Source of the DNA: Flavisolibacter tropicus | GTDB lineage: Bacteria > Bacteroidota > Bacteroidia > Chitinophagales > Chitinophagaceae | DNA: 64,000 bases | NCBI RefSeq assembly: GCF_001644645.1 | Contig: NZ_CP011390.1 | Span: 4,026,001 to 4,090,000 of the forward strand | Direction of reading: 5' to 3' | Shown: positions 38,866 through 46,999 of the stretch, piece after piece | How the letters are laid out: each line of letters starts with the position of its first letter | How positions within the stretch are numbered: position 1 is the first letter of the stretch | Made by a program: the position numbers and the translations under genes | The notes under the pieces: generated by a model | Seen by the model: the letters and a program-made list of their open reading frames with translations, nothing else | The model's database searches: none | Told to the model about the DNA's origin: nothing

Positions 38866-39741
38866 TTACAGTACGTTCAATACCTGCTCTTTTGCTTTTT
38901 CCAATTCATCTTTCATCAATACAACACAACGTTGAATGGACGCATCGTATGCTTTAGCCCCAGTGGTATTTATTTCTCTTCCGATCTCCTGCAGAATAAA
39001 AGAAAGCTTTTTACCTTTTGATTCTTCACCTTCCTCTAGCACGCTTGTAAAATACTCACAGTGATTTTTTAGTCGCACCTGTTCTTCAGTGATATCTATT
39101 TTTTCAATGTAGTAGATGAGCTCTTGTTCCAGGCGGTTGCTATCGTAGTTTTCTTTACCTACATTTTCTTCTAACAGCTTAGTGATGTTTTCACGAATCT
39201 TTAGTTGGCGTTGTGGCTCCAACGAAATAACGGTTTGTTGTTGTTGTAAGATGTTGGCGATACGCAATTCCAGATCTTTCTTTAGTACTTGTCCTTCATT
39301 CAGGCGATGCTGGTTGAGGTCTTCAATAGCCGCCTTGATTAACTCTTCAAACTGGTTCCACTCATCGTCGGTTAATGTTTCACTGCTAGGTGTGATCACT
39401 TCCGGCAACTTGATAATAGTACTTAGTAAATCGCCTGTCTCTAAGTGCAACTCTGCTGCAAGTTGTTGTAGGGGTTTGTAATATGCCCTTGCTAAATCAG
39501 TGTTGATCGTAACAGGTTTTGCATTGCCTGTTTCTTTGAGGTTGATCATGCAGTCTACAGAGCCGCGACCCAATCCTTCTGATAATGTTTTTCGAATATT
39601 AAATTCAAAAGGCTTTAAGAAGGCCGGCATTTTTAAGTTCAATTCAAACTGCTTTCCGTTCAGCGATTTGATATCTATTAAAAAAGTTTTATCACCAACA
39701 GCTTGTTCTGTTCTACCAAAGCCCGTCATTGATTTGAGCAT
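38866..39741 (-). CDS. yicC: YicC/YloC-family endoribonuclease
   Basis: A 291-residue protein from Met 39741 (MLKSMTGFGRTEQAVGDKTF), the universal YicC opening. The N-terminal domain continues LIDIKSLNGKQFELNLKMPA, FLKPFEFNIRKTLSEGLGRG and SVDCMINLKE. The C-terminal DUF1732 part holds NYDSNRLEQELIYYIEKIDI, EEQVRLKNHCEYFTSVLEEG and KKLSFILQEIGREINTTGAK, ending in the helix ...MKDELEKAKEQVLNVL. YicC-type proteins are ribonucleases that trim or cut small RNAs. A longer start at 39822 gives an untypical leader and is not used. Confidence 0.94.
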   Translation of the reverse strand: MLKSMTGFGRTEQAVGDKTFLIDIKSLNGKQFELNLKMPAFLKPFEFNIRKTLSEGLGRGSVDCMINLKETGNAKPVTINTDLARAYYKPLQQLAAELHLETGDLLSTIIKLPEVITPSSETLTDDEWNQFEELIKAAIEDLNQHRLNEGQVLKKDLELRIANILQQQQTVISLEPQRQLKIRENITKLLEENVGKENYDSNRLEQELIYYIEKIDITEEQVRLKNHCEYFTSVLEEGEESKGKKLSFILQEIGREINTTGAKAYDASIQRCVVLMKDELEKAKEQVLNVL

Positions 39742-39815
39742 GCAAAGAAGTTTTAGAGATGCGTAAAGGTATTTGAAATCTTGCTTTAAACCTGCATGGG
39801 CAAAGCGTTTTGAAA

Positions 39816-39846
39816 AAAACAAAAGCCCCGCATTTCTGCGAGGCTA
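39816..39846 (-). terminator. Orphan minus-strand terminator upstream of yicC
   Basis: On the minus strand AGCCTCGCA-GAAA-TGCGGGGCT (one G-U pair) followed by TTTGTTTTTTTC. A strong terminator, but no recognised minus-strand gene ends before it; a short frame ends at 39918-39920. Confidence 0.8.
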
Positions 39847-40100
39847 ATATGTATATGGGTTAGTAAGTACAGGAAATAAAAATTTCCTTACACAATATTA
39901 AAAAGATTTTTTTCGAACTAGAAAATTTTACTCCACTTTTTATTCACATTTTTTTCTTTCTCTAAAAAATTGAGTATATCATTCTTGATGAATTGCATCG
40001 TTTTTGATGAACCTTCTCGGTGACGATTATTCACTGAAGATAAGATCGTGTTGCCTTTGATCTTTGCAAGATCTTAATAAAATGCATGTGCTTTCACTGC

Positions 40101-40108
40101 TACCTTTG
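40101..40108 (+). promoter_or_regulatory. Candidate -7 promoter element TACCTTTG for lpxD
   Basis: TACCTTTG with 17 nt to the ATG at 40126. The preceding 39850-40100 is about 70% A+T and otherwise shows only a short minus-strand frame. Confidence 0.45.
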
Positions 40109-40125
40109 CTTATCAAAAATTTACT

Positions 40126-41070
40126 ATGCGCTTTGAACGTCCTGTGCCGCTTACAGAAATAGCTAGCCTAATAGGTGCTACTATTATTGGAAATAAAAAT
40201 AGTGCTGCTACTGGTATCAACGAAATCCATAAAGTAGAAGAAGGCGATTTGGTTTTTGTTGATCATCCGAAGTATTATCAAAAGTGTATTGACTCTGCGG
40301 CTACTTTTATTATCATTAATCAGCCCACAGATTTTCCTTCGCATAAAGCTTTGTTGTTAGTAGAACAACCATTTGAAGCGTATCAAAAAATTGTACAACA
40401 CTTCCGTCCTTTTATGCCATCCATGAAGAACGTAAGTGACAGCGCAATAATAGGAGAGCAGACAGTGATCATGCCCGGAGCCTATGTTGGTAACCATGTA
40501 ACTATTGGTAACAACTGTATCATCTATCCCAACGTGGTGATCATGGATCATTGCATTATTGGTGATAACTGTATTATACAAGCAGGCACCATAATTGGCT
40601 CGGATGCTTTTTATTATAATAAGAAAACAAACCGCCCAGTGCATTATAAGAAAATGCTGAGCTGCGGGCGTGTGGTTATTGAGAACGATGTAGAAATAGG
40701 AGCGGGTTGTACTATTGATAGAGGTGTGAGTGGTGATACGTTGATTGGGGCGGGAACAAAGATGGATAACCTGGTGCATATTGGTCATGATACAGTAGTA
40801 GGAAAAAATTGTTTGTTTGCTGCACAAGTTGGAATCGCAGGTGCTACCACATTAGAAGATAATGTCATCCTATGGGGGCAAGTGGGGGTAAGTAAAACAT
40901 TAACCATTGGCGCGGGAGCTGAGGTGTATGCACAAAGTGGTGTGCCAGCCAGCTTAGACGGCGGTAAAAAATATTTTGGTTCCCCGGTACAGGAAGCAGC
41001 TGTTAAGATGAAAGAGATTGTATGGATCAAACGTATTCCGGAGCTATGGAAAAAAGTAACGGGTGAATAA
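40126..41070 (+). CDS. lpxD: UDP-3-O-acyl-glucosamine N-acyltransferase (LpxD-type)
   Basis: A 314-residue left-handed beta-helix acyltransferase. The N-terminal uridine-binding domain ([20 protein letters not shown] .. [20 protein letters not shown]) is characteristic of LpxD. From about residue 105 hexapeptide repeats follow ([36 protein letters not shown]). [16 protein letters not shown] contains the catalytic His region and [20 protein letters not shown] the C-terminal coils. It transfers a 3-hydroxyacyl chain to the 2-amino group in lipid A synthesis. It is slightly shorter than E. coli LpxD. Bacteroidota often carry two LpxD homologues. It is monocistronic. Confidence 0.93.
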   Translation: MRFERPVPLTEIASLIGATIIGNKNSAATGINEIHKVEEGDLVFVDHPKYYQKCIDSAATFIIINQPTDFPSHKALLLVEQPFEAYQKIVQHFRPFMPSMKNVSDSAIIGEQTVIMPGAYVGNHVTIGNNCIIYPNVVIMDHCIIGDNCIIQAGTIIGSDAFYYNKKTNRPVHYKKMLSCGRVVIENDVEIGAGCTIDRGVSGDTLIGAGTKMDNLVHIGHDTVVGKNCLFAAQVGIAGATTLEDNVILWGQVGVSKTLTIGAGAEVYAQSGVPASLDGGKKYFGSPVQEAAVKMKEIVWIKRIPELWKKVTGE

Positions 41071-41361
41071 TACAGCCATCCTTTTTTAGCTAAATAATTA
41101 TAACGATACACTCAAGTGTCAATTCGCTAGACTGCTTCAATACTCTATTCTTTTTTATAGAAGCAGCAGTAGTAGACAAAAGAATCCGGAAGGACATGTT
41201 CTTGCTATTGCGTATACTTTCTTTTCAGAAAGGGTTTTTCGTTTTTCTTTTCTCCTAAAAGAGATTTGTGTATCTGTTTATTGATGAGCTTATAAGTAAG
41301 CAGATCGATGCGAACAGCGTAAAGTCCATTAAGCGAATGCCGTAGTTATTAAATAGAATAG

Positions 41362-41487
41362 TTATTGGGTAGGAAAGGTAAAAAGCATTGCAGGGTTCCA
41401 ATTAGGATCGGCCATTTTTAATGGGGTATCCTTTCTAAAGCCAGAAAAGAACTCCTTCTTACTAAATATCCTCTCGCCAAAGGGCAT
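41362..41487 (-). CDS. Possible small protein or gene remnant
   Basis: A 41-codon frame starting MPFGERIFSKKEFFSGFRKD and continuing TPLKMADPNWNPAMLFTFPT. The residue mix is protein-like and the frame is open eight codons further upstream without a Met. No ribosome site, family or promoter is seen. It may be the broken end of a larger former gene together with the next frame. Confidence 0.25.
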   Translation of the reverse strand: MPFGERIFSKKEFFSGFRKDTPLKMADPNWNPAMLFTFPTQ

Positions 41488-41529
41488 CTCAAGCCTTAGT
41501 GTAGTACAATGGTTTTTTTAGAGCATCAG

Positions 41530-41670
41530 TTATACTTCTAATATGTACCTAAGGGAAGCCCTTAGTGACTCAAGAAAGCCCGGGCGAAAGCTTTTAATTC
41601 TGTTGGAGTCGGAGTATCTATGCTTATCCAATTTTTTGAAAGACCAGATATTCAATTTCCGAAAAACCAT
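41530..41670 (-). CDS. Possible small basic protein or gene remnant
   Basis: A 46-codon frame, MVFRKLNIWSFKKLDKHRYS then DSNRIKSFRPGFLESLRASL, very basic. It lies 42 nt upstream of the previous frame on the same strand but in a different phase. Both could be remnants of one decayed gene. No family recognised. Confidence 0.25.
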   Translation of the reverse strand: MVFRKLNIWSFKKLDKHRYSDSNRIKSFRPGFLESLRASLRYILEV

Positions 41671-41729
41671 TATGTCCTAAATCCTATGAAAAGGCGACCA
41701 TTCCATTCCGTCCAAACAATGGATTGAGC

Positions 41730-41754
41730 CCCGCTTCTGCGGGGCTTTTTATTG
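41730..41754 (+). terminator. Orphan plus-strand terminator
   Basis: GCCCCGC-TTCT-GCGGGGC followed by TTTTTATTG. It lies about 650 nt after the lpxD stop with no plus-strand gene in between, so it either ends a long lpxD 3' region or a non-coding transcript. Confidence 0.75.
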
Positions 41755-41893
41755 CGCTAAACCGTTATTTGGTATAGTACGTTGAACGAAACTTTATCAG
41801 CCTTTACCGACAGAAAAAAAGCCTTTGGCTACAGTGCGTTTTTTAACTCAAAATCAGATCTCAACTTTGCATCTTCTAGAAAAACACCAACCA

Positions 41894-41989
41894 ATGCAAA
41901 AACTCTTTTCTTCTGATGCGCTGCGCAACGCTATTCGTGTACTGGCTTTAGTAATCATGCTTTTTGTGCTTGTGAATCTGTTTGGGTAA
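41894..41989 (+). CDS. 31-residue single-span membrane protein
   Basis: MQKLFSSDALRNAIRVLALV then IMLFVLVNLFG: a short basic amphipathic start and one transmembrane helix. CAACTTTGC lies 20 nt upstream as a promoter-like box. A REP element begins 4 nt after the stop. The hydrophobic helix and its placement after a terminator and promoter-like box suggest a real gene. No family recognised. Confidence 0.5.
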   Translation: MQKLFSSDALRNAIRVLALVIMLFVLVNLFG

Positions 41990-41992
41990 AAG

Positions 41993-42042
41993 CCCTACCC
42001 GGCCTCCCCGAAGGGGAGGAGACCGGCCCCGAAGGGGGAGAA
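41993..42042. repeat. Double REP element
   Basis: CCCTACCCGGCCTCCCCGAA, GGGGAGGAGACCGGCCCCGA, AGGGGGAGAA. Two GC hairpins in a row (CTCCCC-GAA-GGGGAG and a second CCCC-GAA-GGGG), then CGTCGCACAGAGG and the hairpin at 42108. Confidence 0.75.
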
Positions 42043-42107
42043 CACCGTCGCACAGAGGCCTGCTTAACTACGATACTTTCATTTTGCAATGAAATCAATA
42101 AACAAAA

Positions 42108-42136
42108 AAGCACTCTTTTAGTGGAGTGCTTTTGTT
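42108..42136 (+). terminator. Terminator-like hairpin of the REP composite
   Basis: AAGCACTC and GAGTGCTT around TTTTAGTG, followed by TTGTT. The same sequence type as at 18126 and 33433. It could end the small gene at 41894. Confidence 0.65.
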
Positions 42137-42165
42137 ATGTAGAATAAGATTATACTGACAGAATT

Positions 42166-42233
42166 CCTTTCACGGTTGACGTCTCACGTTTCACAATTGC
42201 AGTCCTCCCTTCGGGAGGATTTAGGAGGGCCGC
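42166..42233. repeat. GTTTCAC block plus REP palindrome abutting a stop codon
   Basis: TTTCACGGTTGACGTCTCAC, GTTTCAC, then AGTCCTCCCTTCGGGAGGAT and TTAGGAGGGCCGC. CCTCCC-TTC-GGGAGG is a hairpin. It touches the stop codon (42234-42236) of the minus-strand gene, as the copy at 18546 does for its neighbour. Confidence 0.7.
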
Positions 42234-43307
42234 TTACTTCGGCTTGTAATCATAAGGCAATTGATCGGCGAGATTTTTCCAGCTCCAATAACCTTGGTTG
42301 ATCCAGCTGCGCTGATCCAGGAAATAGCCATTCTCTTTTATTAAAATAGCATCCTTTAAATCCACGTAAGAGATCTGAACCGGTACATCTAAGGGTAGCT
42401 TCATTTGCTGCAGGTATTCCTGTTCTGGTTTGACCTTGGTATAAGTAACGCTAATGCGGTTAGGATACCACATTTCTATATCTCCGGTGGAGTCATCCAC
42501 TAAATAAAAGCTGGTGTCGTAAGGATTGGCCAAGCGGTTGAACTTGTTAGGGTCATTTTGAGAAAGCATATCAATGGTAAAACCTTCCTGCTTAATGGTG
42601 CTATCGTAATAGGCATGTAAAAAATGCAGGCGGGAACCTTTATAGGTAGCCAGGCGTGTGGCCTCCCAGGCCTTTTGCTGCGCAGAATCTCCTTCCATTG
42701 GAAGATAAAAACAGTTGCCGCGATAGGTGTTAACATCCGTTTTATAATGATAGACAAACGAGTCCAGTGTATACTGGAGCGTGTAGCCTAGCGCGTTGTT
42801 AGTAATACGTAATGGTTCGGTAGCCATTACCTTCAAACGGTCTGTACGCTTGTAATAAAAAAACTTCAGGGCCTCTGGGTTTTGTAAAACAGTTTGGGCA
42901 GCATTAGGGGTAGTGCCGATAAAATGCTGAATAAAAAAGCTACCATACTTTTCCCAGCCGTCTGCTACTTCACTGGTACTTTTAATCACTACTTCACCCA
43001 GGCTTTTATCTTCTTTCTTTAACTCAATATCAAAGTTCTTATCGGCTGATGCGTCTACCGTAATACGCTCACTATTATAACCCGTAAAGGAGATGACCAG
43101 TTCGTATCCTCCGCGGGAAATAGAAAGTTTAAAACTGCCATCTGCCTTTGTAACAGCACCAATGGTAGTATTTTGAGCAAAGACGGAAGCACCTTCCAGT
43201 GGCTGCTTAGTTTCGGAATCCAGTACACGACCAGTAATAGTACTTTGCGCAAAGGCAACGATTGTAAACAAAAGCGCTGCAGCAGTAGAGAGAAGTTGTT
43301 TTTGCAT
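42234..43307 (-). CDS. Secreted CarboxypepD_reg-like domain protein
   Basis: A 357-residue protein with a signal peptide (MQKQLLSTAAALLFTIVAFA). Residues about 22-105 form a carboxypeptidase-regulatory-like beta-sandwich: STITGRVLDSETKQPLEGAS, VFAQNTTIGAVTKADGSFKL and SISRGGYELVISFTGYNSER, the domain that precedes TonB-dependent receptors. Here no plug or barrel follows; instead a 250-residue tail (FFYYKRTDRLKVMATEPLRI .. VQISYVDLKDAILIKENGYF) typical of stand-alone surface or periplasmic proteins of this type. Function is unknown. A REP touches its stop codon. Confidence 0.88.
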   Translation of the reverse strand: MQKQLLSTAAALLFTIVAFAQSTITGRVLDSETKQPLEGASVFAQNTTIGAVTKADGSFKLSISRGGYELVISFTGYNSERITVDASADKNFDIELKKEDKSLGEVVIKSTSEVADGWEKYGSFFIQHFIGTTPNAAQTVLQNPEALKFFYYKRTDRLKVMATEPLRITNNALGYTLQYTLDSFVYHYKTDVNTYRGNCFYLPMEGDSAQQKAWEATRLATYKGSRLHFLHAYYDSTIKQEGFTIDMLSQNDPNKFNRLANPYDTSFYLVDDSTGDIEMWYPNRISVTYTKVKPEQEYLQQMKLPLDVPVQISYVDLKDAILIKENGYFLDQRSWINQGYWSWKNLADQLPYDYKPK

Positions 43308-43452
43308 AGAGATTGGTTAAGATCGAACCTGGTTCGATGAATTGACTGAAGTCATATATCAGACTACAAAAGTGTGACCTTGAAGTTGAACCTTTTCTAG
43401 AATAAAACTTTTGTAGTCTTCTTATCCTTCCGAATAAAGATACTAAAGCTTC

Positions 43453-44451
43453 TTACGACAAGTATCCTTTGGCCATTGCTTCCTTATATTTTTCACACGA
43501 GTTTTGGATTACGGTATCCAATGGTGTGAATTGAAAGCCAGGTAAGGCCTCCAATAAGGCTGAATTATTAAAGCGGGTTTTGCTGTGTGCTACGCGGGCC
43601 GATTCTTTAGTGAGTAGGGGCTGTCCGTCGGCAAAAAGGTATTTAAGCTTTTCTAATCGCCAGGCCAACTCGCCTAAGAAAGGAGTGGCTTTACGATAAG
43701 GCTTTCGCTTTTTAAAATGGATAGCTATTGTGTTGAACAATTCCTGGAAACTCCAGTTGTCTGCATTCACAATAAACCGTTTCTCTATAATATCTGTATT
43801 TAATAAAGCAACAACCGCCGCAGCTACATCTTCTACACCCACAAAGCCATTAACGCCTTCAGTATACCAAGGGAACTCTTTGTAAACATTTTTAAAGATG
43901 GCACTGCTGGAGTGATGCCAATCGCTATAGCCTAAGATGGTGCTGGGGTTAATGATCACGCCCGGTAACCCTTCAGCAAAACCACGCCATACTTCCAATT
44001 CAGCTTGATGTTTGGTAATGGCATAGTGTGTATTGTTAGTAGAAGGCTGCCATTTTTTTTCTTCAGTAACTTCTTCGTTGTGTGAGGTTCTGCCAAGCGC
44101 GGCTACAGAACTCACATGCACAAAGCGGTCAATATTATTTTCCAGGGCTACATTCACCACATTTTCGGTGCCTTCGATATTGGTCTGGTACATTACGCCG
44201 CGCTGCTTGCGATTAAATGAAACTACCGCAGCTGCATGAATGACCTTGTTGACGCCCTGCATGGCATCGTGCAAGGAAACGACATCCATCACATCGCCCT
44301 CTATCCATTCTACTTTTTCCCAAATGGAAGAGGGAATGAAAAATGGTGTTTTAACAGAGCGGCGTAAGGCACGAACAGGAATGTCTTGTTCTACAAGGTG
44401 TTTAATAATATATGCTCCTAAAAAGCCAGTGCCGCCTGTGACTAAAACCAT
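43453..44451 (-). CDS. NAD-dependent epimerase/dehydratase (extended SDR)
   Basis: A 332-residue extended SDR from Met 44451 (MVLVTGGTGFLGAYIIKHLV), the natural Rossmann start. Motifs: TGGTGFLG, DVMD (adenine Asp), HAAAVVSFNRK, HVSSVAALGR and catalytic Tyr-Lys in THYAITKHQAELEVWRG, then INPSTILGYSDW. It resembles dihydroflavonol-reductase/hopanoid-associated epimerases. The frame continues upstream to an ATG at 44499, but those 16 codons (containing NNNSPLGVGG) are read from a REP element, so I reject that start. The substrate is unknown. Confidence 0.9.
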   Translation of the reverse strand: MVLVTGGTGFLGAYIIKHLVEQDIPVRALRRSVKTPFFIPSSIWEKVEWIEGDVMDVVSLHDAMQGVNKVIHAAAVVSFNRKQRGVMYQTNIEGTENVVNVALENNIDRFVHVSSVAALGRTSHNEEVTEEKKWQPSTNNTHYAITKHQAELEVWRGFAEGLPGVIINPSTILGYSDWHHSSSAIFKNVYKEFPWYTEGVNGFVGVEDVAAAVVALLNTDIIEKRFIVNADNWSFQELFNTIAIHFKKRKPYRKATPFLGELAWRLEKLKYLFADGQPLLTKESARVAHSKTRFNNSALLEALPGFQFTPLDTVIQNSCEKYKEAMAKGYLS

Positions 44452-44452
44452 G

Positions 44453-44583
44453 CCCCCAACCCCTAAAGGGGAGTTATTGTTGTGCGAAGTATCTTCCATT
44501 GATTTGTGCTGAATTCAATTTAACGATTTATAGAAAGCGATCTAGCTGTTCTGAAATATATACTCCCCTTTAGGGGTTGGGGG
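44453..44583. repeat. Inverted REP pair (REPIN-like), perfect 21-bp arms
   Basis: Left REP 44453-44473 (CCCCCAACCCCTAAAGGGGA plus G) and right REP 44563-44583 are exact reverse complements separated by 89 bp. The left one sits directly before the epimerase ATG. The right one overlaps the 3' end of the dehydrogenase gene and supplies its last codons (ACCCCCAACCCCTAA). Confidence 0.88.
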
Positions 44584-45427
44584 TATATTTATAGTAGCCC
44601 TTTCCTGTTTTTTTACCTAGCTCGCCTTTTTCTACTTTTTCTTTTTGAATGTAAGAAGGTTTCAGGCGCTCGGGTTGGTTTAATTGGTCGTACACGGAGC
44701 AACTTACTGCATAGTTAATATCGTTGCCAATCAAATCCATTAATTTGAAAGGTCCCATTTTAAATCCTTTGCTTTCTAAAAGTTGGTCAATGGTGGCCAG
44801 ATCAACCTGACCTTCTTCCGCTAAGCGCAAGGCTTCAATATAATAAGGGCGGGCAACGCGGTTTACAATAAAGCCAGGAGCATCTTTACATACTACGGGT
44901 GTTTTGCCCAGACGTTTGGTAAAATCAACCAACGTAGTAATAACAGCATCATCGGTTTGTTCTCCTTTTACCACTTCTACCAACTTCATTAAAAACGCCG
45001 GGTTAAAGAAGTGAAGACCAGCAATTCGCTCTGGGCCTTTAACACCTTTGGCAATGGCTGTAATAGAAAGCGATGATGTATTGGAAGCAATGATGGTGTG
45101 CGGAGCATTGATGGCAGCCAGTTGGTTAAACAGGTTCACCTTCACCTCCACTTTTTCTACGATGGCTTCAATGACAATATCAGCAATGCAATCTTGAAGC
45201 TGACTGGTAAATGTGATGCGACCTAATGTAGCTTCTTTATCTGCGGCTGAAAGCTTGCCTTTTTCTACAGCGGTTTGCAGGTTGGCTGCGATACTGCTCT
45301 TTGCTTTTTCCAGTACCGTTTCATTCAGCTCGTAAAGAATGGTGGTAAAACCAGCCGTAGCTGCTACTTGTGCAATGCCGCTACCCATAGTGCCGGCGCC
45401 ACAAACAGCAATGGTTTGAATTGTCAT
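44570..45427 (-). CDS. 3-hydroxybutyryl-CoA/3-hydroxyacyl-CoA dehydrogenase
   Basis: A 285-residue single-function dehydrogenase. The NAD-binding start IAVCGAGTMGSGIAQVAATA and the Glu in LYELNE (ribose hydroxyls) indicate NAD. Then VIEAIVEKVEVKVNLF, IIASNTSSLSITAIAK with catalytic Ser/Asn, GLHFFNPAFLMKLVEVVKGE with the catalytic His, and DAPGFIVNRVARPYYIEALR. It oxidises L-3-hydroxyacyl-CoA, for fatty-acid or butanoate metabolism. The C-terminus YKYTPNP and the stop are encoded within a REP element, so the end of the gene was shaped by the insertion. Confidence 0.94.
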   Translation of the reverse strand: MTIQTIAVCGAGTMGSGIAQVAATAGFTTILYELNETVLEKAKSSIAANLQTAVEKGKLSAADKEATLGRITFTSQLQDCIADIVIEAIVEKVEVKVNLFNQLAAINAPHTIIASNTSSLSITAIAKGVKGPERIAGLHFFNPAFLMKLVEVVKGEQTDDAVITTLVDFTKRLGKTPVVCKDAPGFIVNRVARPYYIEALRLAEEGQVDLATIDQLLESKGFKMGPFKLMDLIGNDINYAVSCSVYDQLNQPERLKPSYIQKEKVEKGELGKKTGKGYYKYTPNP

Positions 45428-45651
45428 AAGCGCAAAGGTAACCGCAGATGGTCATGATTAATGACGGATTATCAGGATTATTGCCAGATCGGTTTTAAGC
45501 AGGGAAGAGAAAAGGAAGTAGTTTGGGTTGGTATTACAATCTTTCCATCTCGTCACAAGGAAATTTGTCAACAGATGTTGATTTGCATAACAGGAAAGAC
45601 AATGTATAAGCTGGACTCATTTTTGCAACAGCTAGCAACAACAAGTTTGAT

Positions 45652-45852
45652 ATGAAACAGAAATTCCCCCTTCCGCTTGTAGTCGGTGTTCTGTCTGCAT
45701 TGGGTGCCGGCTTAGCGTTATTGTTTGTAACCCGGAAAAAAAGTAAGCACATAGCAGAACGCCCGCCACGGAAGGCGCCTCAACTACATATTGAAAACCC
45801 TGGCACACAGGATGAATTTCCTAAGCCACCTATGGAGTCAGAAATTGGCTAG
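45652..45852 (+). CDS. Small single-span membrane protein
   Basis: A 66-residue protein: MKQKFPLPLVVGVLSALGAG then LALLFVTRKKSKHIAERPPR. One glycine-rich transmembrane helix with a basic cytoplasmic flank, and a Pro-rich soluble tail (KAPQLHIENPGTQDEFPKPP MESEIG). Similar 'membrane anchor plus short proline tail' proteins are common in Chitinophagaceae; no function known. It has a TTTTTGC promoter-like box about 24 nt upstream. A terminator lies 70 nt after the stop. Confidence 0.7.
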   Translation: MKQKFPLPLVVGVLSALGAGLALLFVTRKKSKHIAERPPRKAPQLHIENPGTQDEFPKPPMESEIG

Positions 45853-45916
45853 ACATGTTGCTGAGAAAAGTGCATCTACTGTAAAAGTTTATTGCAAAGC
45901 GTAGTATTACCCCAAA

Positions 45917-45950
45917 TAAAAAAGACACTCCGCAGAGTGTCTTTTAATGT
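45917..45950. terminator. Bidirectional terminator between the small gene and pheS
   Basis: GACACTC-CGCA-GAGTGTC with A-rich sequence on the left (TTTTTTTATTT on the minus strand) and TTTT on the right. It serves the convergent pheS gene best. Confidence 0.85.
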
Positions 45951-45964
45951 ATTGATGAAAGGCT

Positions 45965-46996
45965 TTAGACCGCCCCTTGGAATTGTCGTAAGAAACGAAT
46001 ATCGTTTTCACTAAATAAGCGCAGGTCGTTAATGCCATAGAGCAGCATAGTGATCCGTTCGATACCCATACCAAACGCATAGCCCGTATATTTCTCGCTA
46101 TCAATTCCACAATTCTCCAACACCTTAGGGTGTACCATGCCACAACCCAGTATCTCTACCCAGCCGGTGTGCTTACATACACGGCAACCTTTACCTCCGC
46201 AGATAAAACAGCTTACATCCATTTCTGCACTAGGCTCAGTGAATGGGAAGTAAGAAGGACGGAAGCGCACTTTTACATCTTTGCCAAACAATTCCTGTAC
46301 AAAGAAGTAAAGGGTTTGTTTCAGATCGGCAAAGGATACATGCTCGTCAATATAAAGACCTTCTACCTGGTGAAAGAAACAGTGCGCGCGTGCTGAGATC
46401 GTTTCATTGCGGTACACACGGCCCGGACAAATAACACGGATCGGTAATTGACCTTTTTCCATTTCCCGGATCTGTACGTTTGATGTATGCGTACGAAGTA
46501 GCCAATCTGGATTCTGGTGAATATAGAAGGTGTCCTGCATATCGCGGGCAGGATGGTTCTCCGGCAGGTTCAGTGCGGTGAAGTTGTGCCAGTCGTCTTC
46601 TATTTCCGGACCGTCGGCCACAGCAAAACCAAGACGGTTAAAAATGTCAATGATCCGCTTACGCACCGTGTTGATGGGGTGGCGGGTACCAAACTGCGTG
46701 GGGTTGCCCGGCAGTGATAGATCTATTTGGCTAACTGTAGCAGCTTCGCTACTTACAGTTGTTTCTTTTGCAGTATTGTATTTTTCTTCAGCAAACTGTT
46801 TAAAGTCGTTTAATACCTGGCCAAACTCCTTACGTTTATCGCCCGGCACGTTTTTCATTTCTCCAAACAAGCCCTTTACCAAACCCTTTGTTCCCAAATA
46901 CTTGATACGGTATTCTTCCAGTTGTTGGGCATTGGTAATCGGATAGGTGGCAATCTCCTGACGATACGCCTCCAGTTGACTTAACAATTCTTCCAT
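45965..46996 (-). CDS. pheS: Phenylalanine-tRNA ligase alpha subunit
   Basis: A 343-residue class II synthetase subunit, standard length. The N-terminal coiled coil (MEELLSQLEAYRQEIATYPI .. RIKYLGTKGLVKGLFGEMKN) binds tRNA. The catalytic core has motif 1 around HPINTVRKRIIDIFNRLGFA, motif 2 CPGRVYRNETISARAHCFFH, and motif 3 GMGIERITMLLYGINDLR. FTEPSAEMDVSCFICGGKGC contributes the Phe pocket. A Cys-rich CFICGGKGCRVCKHTGWVEI insertion is usual in this phylum. It acts as an alpha2beta2 tetramer with PheT, which is not adjacent here. Confidence 0.98.
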   Translation of the reverse strand: MEELLSQLEAYRQEIATYPITNAQQLEEYRIKYLGTKGLVKGLFGEMKNVPGDKRKEFGQVLNDFKQFAEEKYNTAKETTVSSEAATVSQIDLSLPGNPTQFGTRHPINTVRKRIIDIFNRLGFAVADGPEIEDDWHNFTALNLPENHPARDMQDTFYIHQNPDWLLRTHTSNVQIREMEKGQLPIRVICPGRVYRNETISARAHCFFHQVEGLYIDEHVSFADLKQTLYFFVQELFGKDVKVRFRPSYFPFTEPSAEMDVSCFICGGKGCRVCKHTGWVEILGCGMVHPKVLENCGIDSEKYTGYAFGMGIERITMLLYGINDLRLFSENDIRFLRQFQGAV

Positions 46997-46999
46997 GCT

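Larger units (their letters stand above)
41071..42233. other. Gene-poor 1.16-kb spacer
   Basis: No frame of 60 codons is convincing here. It holds two short minus-strand frames (41362-41487, 41530-41670), an isolated plus-strand terminator (41730-41754), a 31-residue membrane protein gene (41894-41989) and a REP composite (41993-42136), listed separately. I looked for tmRNA, RNase P RNA and 6S RNA landmarks and did not find enough to call one. Confidence 0.6.

Noticed and set aside
41150..41754. RNase P RNA, tmRNA or 6S RNA before the orphan terminator
   Set aside because: Conserved cores such as the RNase P GAAAGTCCGGGC region or a tmRNA tag frame were not found; a covariance search would be needed.
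44452..44499. 16-residue N-terminal extension of the epimerase
   Set aside because: It is encoded by a REP element; the Rossmann start MVLVTGGTGFLG fits the family without it.
45461..45655. 64-codon plus-strand frame before the small membrane protein
   Set aside because: No family, no promoter, it overlaps the next start by 4 nt only by chance; the downstream gene has its own promoter-like box.
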